Shown piece after piece: positions 46,030-56,999 of a DNA stretch of 64,000 nucleotides. A program made the position numbers and the translations under genes. The DNA lies in the NCBI RefSeq assembly GCF_021347895.1, contig NC_067115.1, positions 9,014,064 to 9,078,063 on the forward strand. Direction: 5' to 3'. The DNA is from Acanthochromis polyacanthus. Its lineage: Eukaryota > Chordata > Actinopteri > Pomacentridae. How positions within the stretch are numbered: the stretch's first letter is position 1; each line of letters begins with the position of its first letter. The notes under the pieces were generated by a model. It had not been told where the DNA came from. It ran no database searches and saw nothing but the letters and a program-made list of their open reading frames with translations.

Positions 46030-46640
46030 TAAGCCCCCGTGCTGCTGGCGTGGGTTTGCATGTTGCTGTGACGTTTCACGGCAGCTTCACCGCCCCAACG
46101 GTGCATTCTGGGTCCAACCCAAGATGGCTGCGCCCTTGCAGAAGTGCTGAAGAAGTGCCTCTCCGGAGAAATTCTCAGGATTCCGTGCGATTTCCGCCAA
46201 AACCGTCGCACCGAATCAGCCCCCAGGGTCGCTGGTTCGCAGACCAAACGACCCCAGTCGTCGCTACGCGTGGCCGGTGCTTCCCGTGGCTGTGGCCGAG
46301 TGTCCGTGTGAAGATGGGCCTCGTCTCCAGCCGCTTCCCGTAGCGAAGAGCCGCGGGGAGAGGAGCCGCAGATTCCCCTGCAAACACGCACCCGTCCAGC
46401 TCGGCTTTGACGGCTTCGACATTCTCTACAGGCTGTGGACGCTGCCATACAACTTCCTGACCAGGATTGTCTGTGCGACCGTGTCTGTCATCGTCCGGAG
46501 ACGGAGAGCTTCCCCAGCCCGGGTCGACCATCCCACCGCACCGAGGTCTGCATCTGCTCGCTGCACTGCAAACACTAGCGCCATTTCTGCACGTCTCTCG
46601 TATTTTTGAGCTATTCCTCAGCCTTTCTGGCAAAAAACTT
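46030..46640 (+). promoter_or_regulatory. rptor: CpG-rich promoter and probable 5' untranslated exon of rptor
   Basis: CpGs are dense here and sparse on both sides. Near the left edge are 'gtgacgttt' (CRE-like), 'gtgcattctgggtcc' (ZNF143-like) and 'ccaagatggctgcgccc', a YY1 site of the kind found at the start of housekeeping transcripts. Transcription therefore probably begins near 46080-46125 on the plus strand, with no TATA box. Short upstream reading frames occur at 46124-46150 (MAAPLQKC) and 46314-46343 (MGLVSSRFP). Candidate donors include 'gtcag/gtcagc' near 46708 and 'gat/gtgagt' near 46888. The link to rptor, 3.2 kb downstream, is inferred from strand and position. Confidence 0.6.
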
Positions 46641-49600
46641 CCATCTGCAGCAACCTCTCATGCATTTTGACAGTCACCGTTTGTTTCTGTAAAGGAGAGC
46701 TGTCAGGTCAGCTGGTTTAGCCGCACGGTTTATTTGCTAACTGCTTGCTAGCATGTGAGGAAAGTTACACTCAGCCAGGCTAAATTAGCAGGACTACAAG
46801 TGCATCAACATCCAGGTGTTTCTCTGTTAGAGACAGACCTGAAGCTGTAAGTAGAAAGTGATGCAGACATGAAGGCAGCTTGCAGATGTGAGTGTGTTTG
46901 GTTTCACTTCTGGTTTCCATTCAGAATTTCACAGCAGGCATGACTCGTGAAGCAGAGTAAACACTTCAGTGCTACTCTTGCCTGCAAATACTAAAACAAA
47001 ACCTCGGAAAAAACTTGCAACATCATTTTAATTAGAGCTGATATGCTATCATTAATAATTTTAAAGGTGATAATATTGTAATGCCAGTGGAAGGCAGTGA
47101 AGGAGGTGAAAACACTTTATAAAACAGCAGTGTATTTCATCTGGACATGCCGGCTGCATGTCTGACGGCACACTTGCTCACTTTTCCATTAAAGTTGCGA
47201 TAGTAATTTTTCTAGGTCGAGCTTAGTAACGTTCCCCTTTAACATGGTACAAGTCTTAACTGCATGTCGTCACTGTGATGGAAAACATACACAAGCAGTG
47301 GTAGTTTGAGCTGTGGGAAGGCTTTTTTCTAGGGATGTCACAAACATCATCTTTACTGATAAATATTGGCCATAACCTTAAGCTTGATCCTTTGTTTGCA
47401 TTCTCTGAATCAGTACGTTACTTAATTCGACAATATAAACTCAGTGCTAGTAATGCTAGCAAAACCCCAGAGATATGATGCTTGCCTAAAAATTTGCCAG
47501 TCCATATGCTGCTCGGTTGTTAAGTTTAAATCTAACATGATTTAATACATGTTCTGTGGTCGGAGATCATTAAGGATCTCAGAAGACTTTGTCATGGTGC
47601 TCCTTTATTTGCTAAACTCCCACAACGTTCTTGACTTTCTAGCACTGAACTGCCCGCCTCCTCTGGTCGCTACAGAAGTGAACAGTAAGAGACTAATCTA
47701 CAGCTTATCTGCAACACTTTAGGCGTATATTGTCTTTGAACATTCTGTTGGGTAGCTGCAGATAATAAATATTTATTGACTTAGATCGTTACATCCCTAG
47801 TTTTAGCACATTTCGACACCAATTGTGGTCCAAAAACATTGCAGAGAACACCAAAGAGAGCGCATGTGCTGAAATCACGGAACACCAGTCTTATTTCCGA
47901 AATTTCCCATTTATTAGGTTATATACTGAAATGTAAATAAAAATAAAACTTTACTGCCATGAGGCTGTCAGCTCAGATTAATGGGCTGGCAGCTTGTTAA
48001 GTTAATAATACTTAGTAGTAATGAATGTAATCTGCTTTTTAGAGAGAATGTTAACAGGAGCTGAAGTTTAATTTGTTACTTTCAGTGGTTTGTAGGAGTC
48101 TCGACAAACAGAGATATGAGCTTGTGAAACAGCAGCGACTCCATTAAATACTAATAATTCTAAATAAACCCCCATGAAGAGATCGATCAGGATCTCACAG
48201 CAGGTCACACTGTGAACTTTGCTTTACCTCAGTCTCTTCACAGAGTTTGTTGCTTCCAGCTGTTTAGGACCGATTCCTTTATTTATTAAAAAACTTGCAG
48301 CATTTATGTACGGAGCAACAGCAGTCACTTTATTACCTTTCATTATAGTTTATCCCTGACATGGAGACAGGATTGATCAGGATCTAACAGCAGGTCACAC
48401 TGAACTTTTCTTCACCTCAGACAGTCACAGTTTAGTTTGATCATCTTGCTGTTCGTTTATCTTCAGTATTTTTGCTTATTAGTGCATTATTATGTATTAT
48501 ACATCCCTCTGATACTGTCCAGTCTCCGGTGAAGGATAAAATTGTGAGTGTTGTTGCAGTCGTGGGTGTAACTGAATGAAGTCTTGAGGAATATTGATGC
48601 TAAAATAACCTATGGCTGAATGACAGAATGCCATCACTTTAACAGACTGATGGAGCAGGCAATGTTAGGCATTAAGTGTCTAAAAAGAGCTTTTCATAAC
48701 CAACCAGAACCAGAGGAACTTTTTTTTAAAATTAAGATCAGCTATTTACATGTCTCTCCACTTTTGCACGCCACACTGCTTCCTCTTAAAAGGTAAAATC
48801 TTTCCAGATAAGTGCGGATTTCAGTCCCATCCTTTCCAGTCGAATTTGCAGTTGATCACATAACTGGCTTTGTTGATCTGCAGACTACAAATGTCTGATA
48901 TATGGCAGCTTGGTAGCTATTCTGTAGTGAACATTACCAGCGTGAACACTGTGTTTGCTGTACTGGTAGGTGAAACTTAAAAGATGAAGCAAAATTTAGA
49001 AGTTGTTAGTTATCTTAGCTAATTGCTTTGGCAAACTCCAGTGGTGAAAAAAAAAAAAGGTCGAGTCAAGCTTGTAGCTCTTTCAATTCTTTGAAAATGT
49101 CGTGTCTGTTGGAGGAGTTGCTTGAAGTAAGTCAGTCTGCATGGGTAAACCGTCGTTCACAGACAGACTTTGTGGTGCCTGTAGGCTGCACAAAATGCCC
49201 TTTGAATGGATGTCATGCCACATTTGGTTTAGGACTTTATATCATTCAAAACTTCTTCATACTGGTGTCCATGCATCTACAATTTTTTGTCCTTCCTTTG
49301 AGGGTCGGAAATGTTTCCCCGTGTACGTTTTGTTCCATGGTCTCAATTGTGTGTCCATAAACTCTTCTAAAACCAGCACAATTTAGATTAAAGTCAGGAA
49401 GTATCTGATTGAATTATTAGCAAGAAATCATCACACTATTCTGATGAGGGTTTTTCACTGCTTTTGATTTTTCTCTGGGCATTTTGGCTGGTATCAGAAA
49501 CATCCTCATTCCTTTTGTGCAGATTCTGTTTTCACTGTCTGATTTATTATTTATGGTCCAGCACCCCTCTTAAGTAACGGCACGGCAGTGAGGCTGCACG

Positions 49601-49879
49601 GTTTTATTTGGGTTTGCCAGGGTTGTGCAATGTGTTCTCTTTGCCTGGTGGTTTGTTTCTAGCGCACATGCTCAGAGGTGCAGTCCTGGCAAGGAATTTT
49701 TTAGAAGTATTAAGTGAGTCCCTTGAAGGTTGATTTTTATCTTTGATTGCTGCTTTTGTTGTTGTGTGAATGCAGAGAAGCAGCCCCAGCTACAATTATC
49801 ATGCAGTTTTGTAAGGGTTAGTTTCCAACAGAAACACATCAAATCTTTATTCCTAACTTGAGATTTCCCCGTCCTGCAG
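46641..49879 (+). other. rptor: Probable rptor 5' intron
   Basis: Mixed A/T-rich DNA between the CpG-rich region and the acceptor before the first coding exon. No recognised transposon. Frames at 49028-49386 lack motifs. The 3' end has a branch-point-like 'ctaac' and the acceptor 'ccccgtcctgcag' ending at 49879. Confidence 0.5.
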
Positions 49880-49892
49880 GGCCCTGATGAAA

Positions 49893-50054
49893 ATGGACTC
49901 AGACCTGCTCCACTCGCCGGCAGTGGGCCTCGCCGAGGAAGAGGAGGCCGACATGAATGACTGGAAACTTCCCTTGGCCTTCATGAAGAAGAGGCACTCA
50001 GAGAAGATTGAAGGCTCCAAGGCCTTGGCGCAGAGCTGGAGGATGAAGGACAGG
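49893..50054 (+). CDS. rptor: Raptor (regulatory-associated protein of mTOR), first coding exon
   Basis: Raptor is the scaffold of mTOR complex 1. It recruits substrates carrying TOS motifs and docks the complex on Rag GTPases at lysosomes. This exon encodes residues 1-54, MDSDLLHSPAVGLAEEEEAD then MNDWKLPLAFMKKRHSEK and IEGSKALAQSWRMKDR, ending in phase 0 at AGG/gtaatt. Human Raptor's first 54 residues (MESEMLQSP...WRMKDR) align without a gap. I chose the ATG at 49893 because it gives that exact length and has A at -3 and G at +4; an in-frame ATG at 49887 would add Met-Lys. The acceptor before 49880 implies an upstream non-coding exon. The caspase-like N-terminal domain starts in the next exon, which I did not find in the window. 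Confidence 0.93.
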
Positions 50055-53000
50055 GTAATTTCTCTGCTCGTCTACGTCCGGAGTAATTCAGGAGGTTAAA
50101 GATGCTCCTTGTGCCGAGCTGCAGTGAGAGGTCACAGGGGCTCTTTTCTCCTTAATGTATTCACATGTGCAATAGCTGCATTTCCACTTGTAAATATCTA
50201 ACAAGACATTTACAAGAAATCTGAGACAGTTTGTTAAAATACTGGATGTTGCATCAGATTCGCCACTTATCTCTCATAATATTGCTGCAGGATACTGGAA
50301 AAACCAGTCATTTTAATGTTTTATTTTTCTACAACATGAAATAGCAGCTCAATAAATATAACATCGGTATAATTTACGAACTATGAGATGCAGTCTAGGA
50401 CGTGGTCCACTTGACATCTGCTGTGTTTTTACTTTCATGATCATCTGAGAAAATGCAAAGAACTTTTTACTTGTTCGTCCACATTAATAAATAATAAAAG
50501 GGACAGTCAGACTTAAGTGGGACTCTGTTGTCCAGCTTGACCAGAAGTTTGTTTTAGCTGTGTAGTATTCCACTGCGACAGCTCTGTTTCAGCTTGTCTT
50601 CTGTTTTCATACAATTCTGGGATGATAATTCCAGAGAAATAAGCGTGTCGTGGTTCGTGCTTTTTGTCCAGTGATTGGATTTTGTTTTTAAAAGCGGCTT
50701 TGGTAACGGTGTTATTTGGTGTCATGGCTGTTTGGAAATCGGTGATTTCTTTCTGCTGTTTGAAAACTTTCTCATGTGGTGCAACACTGAAATGGTGTCA
50801 AATATATATTTTTTGCTTTGGATGGCACTCAGATGTGACTTCGCTGGTCATCCAGAGCTTTCTATTTTCAAGTTTTTTTTAAATGGGTTAGTTAAAAGTA
50901 GGCTTGTCAACATTGATCTTTCAGTAGTGATTGGCTATTTTTGGTTACCAATCAGATAGTGTTTTGGGTAGGACGCTGCTTAAGACTATAAACACAAATC
51001 CAGTTGCACCAGAACCAGAGTAGTGCATTTTTGATTTAATTTATTTCATCTGGAATCTGTTGAAAAAATGTCAATCAGTGTTTAGTAAACGGTTGGATAT
51101 CGTATCGGACCAGATCGTATCGTCCAGGATGGTAATCAGTCAACTCCTGTTATTCATGCTACATCTCAGATTTCTTTTATACAAACACTTTTACATTTAC
51201 CAGAGACTTACAGAAAACAAACAAAAACACATCAGCCACACAGCTGTGAGAGTAGCAGAAACTACAGGTACAAAACATTGCAAAAACACATTACATAACA
51301 CACCAAAGTTGCTTTTCCTTTCACATTGAGCGATATGATGTACTGTATAGCACTGCTGCCATGAATATTTGATAATTTGCACCCTGCATGTTTTCTATAC
51401 AGTATATTTTCTGAATTGCAAATATTTTCACCACGTCAGTCTAAGACTTCAGTATGTTTTGGTACTTCTGTGAATAGTTTTTGTGTGTGAAATGTTCAGT
51501 CTTCGGTGTGTTTTTGCCTGTGATTGTGGCCGCTGTAACAGTCATTTCCTGGAAGGGTTCGATGAAGTGCCATTCTTTTTCTTGGAATTCATGTGTTCGT
51601 TCTGCTGCAGTTTGTGGTGTTTTTTTTCAGCTGGGTGAACAAGTTGTTGCTTTGCGGCACAAATCTCATGCACTTATCGCATAGGATTTGTGCTTTAGAG
51701 CTCTTTCCCTAAATCACAAATACTTCCAAATAACAGCTGATAATCTGTTTCGAGGGACTTTATGCTCCAGTCTTTTGATTTTTCCTGCCTGTTTTCTGCT
51801 CTATGCTACTTTTCTACTGAATTTCTGCAGTCATCCTCCCAGAAATTAAGCCAGAACATACTTCCTGGTGGTTGATATACATGCCAAAATCGTGGTTATT
51901 TTTCAGTCATTTTGTGTTACTAGTCATTTTGCTAAGCTAATTTGGCTTACCGGTGGCCACAGCCTCATATTTAGCTCACAGGTTTGGGTAGTTGGTGATA
52001 TCCTCTTGTCTAAATCTCTGCTATAAATAGAATTTGCTTTTTTAGCATTCATTTAATCTCAGAAAAGGTCCATGTGGTTTGTAATATAAGTAAATATCTT
52101 GTCACATTAATAAAGCCATACATGTTATTGGGCTTAGCTGTGATTGGTGCGTTGAAGGAAAAGGCGGTGCTTCGTGGGTCAAACGCCCAACCACAGTGCC
52201 ACTTCTCCAAATTCGAACTCATTTAAAAAGACAAATCAAATGCAACAACGCTGCACACTATTCTCGGAGAAGACACGAGTCTTTAAACAACCCAGACACG
52301 GCAGCAAATCAGCGGCTCCCCTCATCCGTTTTATGGTGCCAATTCATTTCATGCCGCTCGAGGCTGCCCGGGCTGCGCTTTGAGGGGGAACCTCAAAGCT
52401 TTCTCCCTCGTGAACGGCCACAGTGTTTTTCAGCTCTCATAAAGCTGTCGTTTGATCCACTGCGCTGCTACCAACCTGATTATTTCATTGCCTCACGGCT
52501 ACGCAGCGCTGCCATTATAATTTTGGCAAATGTCACTTAGTCATACATAACCCTCACAAACTCTGCCCCTATTGTAGAAATTCGCCCAAATGAAAATTTA
52601 ACACTCGGCTGCTGTTGAGACACAGGTTGAGTTACAGCGCAGCCGAAGTGTCGAACTGCAGGGAAATGAAGGCGTCATTAAATGCGAGACTGCTATTGAT
52701 TTAGAAGAGGTAATATGGGGCGGCTGAAATGGGCATTCCTATCAGAAAGTCATGCTAAATCGACTGTGTAACATTTTTCATCGCTCCGAGCGTTTTCAGG
52801 CCATAGACCCTCATTTGTAAACTTGTAAGATGACTGTGTCCTGGGCTCAGAGGAGTGAGACTGAAGGGAGCTTTTTGTACCAGAATTTAACTCCAGACTG
52901 GGGTTAAGGTAATGGCAAAATGGTGAATTTGAATGCAAAAATAAATACAGACAGTAGCAGATTGTGTTTGTTTTTCTGTCAGTATGTTAGTTCTGCAGCC

Positions 53001-53595
53001 TTGAAATTTTGTACTAGCGTCGAAGCCAAGCAGGCTAATGGAGTTCTGATTCTGTGGATGACATACGGGATCTAATTCTGCAGCTTCATACGTTTTCTTT
53101 TCAGCTGTTGAGAGCACACATACGGCCGTTTCTCGTAATTGCTTTTTGCTGATTGAAGCTGATGGACGGTTTCTGCAGCAGAAAGAATATCGAGCGAGTT
53201 GGTATGCGAAAAGTTAAGCCAGGCGAGCGAAGTGAGCCGCACGAGGCTTACTAGTGGGCCTTAAATGATGTTCTGCACTGTGGGAAATCACAGAGTTGTC
53301 TCAGTGTGAATGCAGGAGGAGAGGCTGGACAATTACGAGGCCCATTGGTCAGAATTGGTGTGTGTGTTCCCCTGTTGAGTTGTGTGTGTGTTTGTGATTG
53401 TGTATAGCTGCTTGTTTGAGTCGGTCTTCGTGTGGGATGCTTGTGTGCGCGGTCGCTGCACCTGCCAAGTATAATCATGATAACAGTTTTCAGATATACT
53501 GTACTAGTAGCTGTGCTGTACAGCAGAGTCCAAGGTCAGGGCAAATCGCTGTGTTTAACCTTACAGCTGTTTTCCGGGTAATTTCAGTACTTTTC
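50055..53595 (+). other. rptor: rptor intron 1, first part
   Basis: No second coding exon (human counterpart begins MKTVSVALVL) was found here. The segment 52130-52560 is GC-richer ('gtgattggtgcgttg', 'gtgaacggccacagtg') with overlapping frames lacking domains. It could be a repeat or regulatory stretch. The rest is ordinary intron sequence. Confidence 0.55.
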
Positions 53596-53932
53596 AGCGT
53601 GCAATACACCAGAAATTCCCTTCCGACCGGAGCGCGGAACACGGATGAACGTCGGCGCGGCATCATGCATGTATTATGTATGCACGCTGCAGCGCGGACG
53701 TCCGCGTTTAGATACAGCTGTATAGTAAACGCTGACATCCATGTTTACGATAGAACGCGGACATCCGCGCTGCAGCGTGCATACATAATACATGCACGAT
53801 GCCGCGCCGACGTTCATCCGTGTTCCGTGCTCCGGTCGGAAGGGAATTTCTGGTGTATTGCGCGCTCACTTCCGCTTTTGATGACGTATCGTGCTCAGAC
53901 GACTCGTCGACGCGTCGTTTGGTGCAGCCCTA
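53596..53932. mobile_element. Fold-back element with a hAT-like right end
   Basis: 53601-53709 and 53753-53861 are inverted copies of about 109 bases with a few mismatches (for example 'cagaaattcccttccgacc' against 'ggtcggaagggaatttctg'), separated by a loop of about 43 bases. The arms are rich in CpG and in 'cgcggac.tccgcg' words. To the right, the sequence up to 'gtagggctgcacc' (complement, about 53920-53932) looks like a hAT terminus ('TAGGGCTGCACCA'). No matching left terminus was found. The 214-codon frame across it is an artefact of the palindrome. Confidence 0.7.
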
Positions 53933-53989
53933 CTCAACACGTGAAGAGCAACTCAACCAAGAAGATGGGATGTAATCTTTTCCACCAGT

Positions 53990-54456
53990 CAACTCTGCAT
54001 CGCCTTCACTATACTTGTTATGCTAACTTACATACTGTTTGAATTTTACTGCTAGCTATATATGGACTATGTTTAATGTCAGAGCCGTACATCATAAGAG
54101 TAAACTATGAGTCAGTTTTCAATGTTAGCTTATACTTTGTGTCACATTTCCTGTCATACATGTATCCAAATGTGTGTTGTGTTTTCCTTGCTTTCCCACC
54201 CCTCCCTCTTCTCCCATCCCTCCCCCTTGCCCTCCTCTGTCCTTCTCAACCCGCCCGGCCAGCAGGCAGATGGGTCCCCCCTATATAGAGCCGGGTTCTG
54301 CTCGAGGTTTCTTCCCTGTTAAAAGGGTGTTTTCCTTGCCACTGTCGCCTTTGGGCTTGCTCTGGGGGTCAGGCGTATGGGTTCTGTAAAGCGTCTTGAG
54401 GCAATTTGACTGTAATTGACGCTATATAAATACAATTGAATTGAATTGAATTGAAT
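53990..54456 (+). mobile_element. Retroposon 3' end with GAATT-repeat tail
   Basis: The words 'gggttctgctcgaggtttct', 'tccctgttaaaagggtgttt', 'ccttgccactgtcgcc', 'gtaaagcgtcttgaggc' and 'gctatataaatacaattgaa', plus 4-5 TTGAA units, form the conserved 3' end of a very common fish retroposon. The tail and truncation pattern suggest LINE-type reverse transcription. I recognise the end but am unsure of the family name. Start is approximate. Confidence 0.65.
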
Positions 54457-54945
54457 TAAATTTGGATGCAAAGTTCATCAATCAGACTTGCGGGGTTACC
54501 TAAAAGAATCCCATGTACTTTCTTATTTTCAAACTATTGAGGGCACAAGGAGTATTGTTTTGTTATTGCTAGTTGCATTTAGAAGGTTAGAGGCTTGGTA
54601 GAAGCATCACATCTCCTGTATTGAGCTGTCTGACCTGCAGAGTGGAACTGAAGCAGTCAGCTCAACAGGGAGTTAAAGAGTGGAATCAGACTTGCAGTGC
54701 TTTACATGGATTTGGTTGACTCCTATTAATTAACAAAAACACTGAATTCAGGCAACCGTGTTGGATCTATTTGCAGTTTTTCCTGCACACTGATGTCAGA
54801 ACATGAAACCTGTACCTGGTTCACAAACAAACCTGAAACTTAACCCAGTGAGAGAAGTGTTTGGACCACAGGACAGTATTGATCCTGGGATGGTACACTT
54901 GTTTTGAGCCTGTTAGCTTTCAAACATCAGCAGGGGTTTTCCTGG
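54457..54945 (+). other. rptor intron 1, unremarkable
   Basis: No transposon end, exon or RNA gene identified. Confidence 0.4.
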
Positions 54946-55560
54946 TTAACCCTATAAGCTGCAGCCAATTCCAGCCATTTTCAGTACAAAAAATCGCTAA
55001 TATTTTATTTGTCAATAAAAATATGACAAGAAATACAGGGAATATTGGACGCGCATCGCGAGGTGCATTTCCTCGAAAACGACCTATTCGTGGATTTTAT
55101 ACCGACTTCAAGACATGTTTTGGACAAAATAGTTTACTGGCTTGTTTCGTCTGGATGTCTACGGTTGGATTATGACCGTTTTTTGTGGAATATTTTCATC
55201 TGTGTGTAATAATGAACCCGCAAATGTGGGTCGTGCTGTGTACGTTGAAGCCGTGTATAGAGAACGGATGGATGGATATTCGTTGTTTGTCGGACAAATG
55301 TGTTTATATTACCCGCTGTGGTAATCACATCTGAAAGTGGTTTATACCGGCGGATTCATGAGAATCTAAGCTTTCCATCGGTGTATAGTGTTTGTATAAT
55401 CGGGTTTGCAGCTTCAGACATTTCAGGAAATGCTTATGCAGATCTGAAAGCGTCCCGCGGGCGGGACACTGAAGCTTAACACGGGCCTTTGGGGGGATGA
55501 CTGCGCATGACACTAAGCATGATAAGTCTGCTTACAGTAAAAGCAATCAGTCTGTATCAC
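54946..55560. mobile_element. Possible piggyBac-like left end and SINE-tail scrap
   Basis: TTAA at 54946-54949 followed by CCCTATAAGC resembles a piggyBac end (TTAA target, CCCT start). The next 600 bases are more CpG-rich than the intron around them. No complementary right end with TTAA was found. A fragment of the SINE tail ('gtgtatagagaacggatgg') lies at about 55253-55272, so the segment is composite. Confidence 0.3.
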
Positions 55561-56245
55561 CTTACCCGACAGAAATCTACCCATTTTGGTGTTATTTTGG
55601 ATCATTTGACAGCGGCAGTGTCTGTTATGCTTAAATAACCAAAATTACAATTGACAAAACTGTTTTTATAAAAGATAAGCTGTATTTGTTCTCCATTCTT
55701 ATCATATTGGTTGTGTTGATATTCATTTTGCAAAGGCTAAAACTGCTTTGGGGAACCTAAAAAAAATGCTTAAAGCAGGAAAAACCTGAGTAACTAACAT
55801 TGAAAGTTGTAGCAAAGTCAAATATTGGAATAGAAAACACTTCTCATGAATGATATCTAATGTATTAGAGGCTCCTGCATAATGCATTAGAATCATAGAC
55901 TGTAGAGGCTGCTAATAGTGTTGTAGTATTGCCATTTTCACATTGGCTTCACCGCTACTATGAGTAGGGTTAGGTTCTGGTTTCATTCTGGACCCGGTTG
56001 TTGGTTGGCTTCATACCATGATTTATTACAGCATTAATAAATCGATAGCCAACCCTTTTATCTTTCCTAAAATATGCCCATTAATGCTACTTTACGAGGT
56101 TCATCAATGTTATTTTTTTAATACCAACACTTTTGATAACAATAGCGTCTTGACTGTATGCAGTTGTGAGCATTTCACTTCAGGTTTTCCTCAAGAACCT
56201 CTCAGTTTCTGGCTGTTTACAGCATCTGATTATTGTGACTGGTCT
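55561..56245 (+). other. rptor intron 1, unremarkable
   Basis: A/T-rich DNA without recognised features. Confidence 0.4.
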
Positions 56246-56450
56246 CTATGATGCTGCCACCACCATGCTTCACTGTAGGAACGGTGTTAGCAGGAGATAA
56301 GCAGTGTTGCTGTTCAGCACACATACTGCTGCTGGGGATTCTGCCCACAGAAAATGCCTCATTAGACCAGAGAAGCTTCCTCCTTGTGCCGTCAGAGTGC
56401 TTTAAAAGATTGTTTGGCAAACTCCAAACCTTTTTTACAAAGAAAGGCTT
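56246..56450 (-). mobile_element. Tc1-like transposase fragment, minus strand
   Basis: Minus-strand translation gives the central transposase region in order: RRKLLWSNEAFSVGRIPSSS, MCAEQQHCLSPANTVPTVKH and GGGSI. This resembles the Tc1 order LWSDE-x-F...VKHGGGS. The first catalytic Asp is replaced by Asn (WSNE). Neither end nor the remaining catalytic residues are present, so it is a small decayed fragment. A sister fragment lies at 60340-60445. Confidence 0.75.
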
Positions 56451-56999
56451 CCTTCGAGCTATTCCATAATAGAGCTGCTGAGAACTGAGAAAAGCTCTGT
56501 GGTAGAAACCATGGGAGCATCTAAATTTATGTACCATATGGTGCTCTTAAAAAGTTTACAGCAGAGGGAAACGGTAGCACCATTGGCATGTAAATTATAA
56601 TCTGCTAACGTAGCTCTGTGCATTTTACAGTTAGTCTTGCGGGATTCAGAAACTGATGTCAAAAGCTCAATTTACAACTCCCTAATGAGTAACCTATTGA
56701 ATATCCATTATATTGGAGGTTGGTAAATGAGCTAAAAAGGGAGTGATTTAGGCCACAGTTCTAAGATAATTAGAGAAAACACAATTGACCACAATTTTTG
56801 ATTCACAATTTCCAGTGACAGCATCTGAAAACAGATAATACAGTTGTTGTATGCTGTTTTGTTACATTTGCTTCTAATTTTGTTACAATGGATTATTGAA
56901 GATTTTTATCAAGTCAAAAGTAAATGTACAACACAATGCTCTGAATCCTCTATGCGTATTAAAAGAATGCTGTACATCAGAGCTTAACCACAGGCAGTT
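56451..56999 (+). other. rptor intron 1, decayed flank of the Tc1 fragment
   Basis: The first part (to about 56540) may continue the Tc1 relic in worn form. Beyond that nothing is recognised. Confidence 0.35.

Noticed and set aside
45993..46633. Several frames of 110-152 codons in the CpG-rich region
   Set aside because: CpG-rich DNA has few stops in any frame, and the frames lie on both strands without domains. The region is better explained as the rptor promoter and leader.
53398..54042. 214-codon plus-strand frame, the longest in the window
   Set aside because: It runs straight through both arms of a fold-back element and into a retroposon end. It has no recognised domain, and the palindrome forces similar stop-free stretches on both strands.
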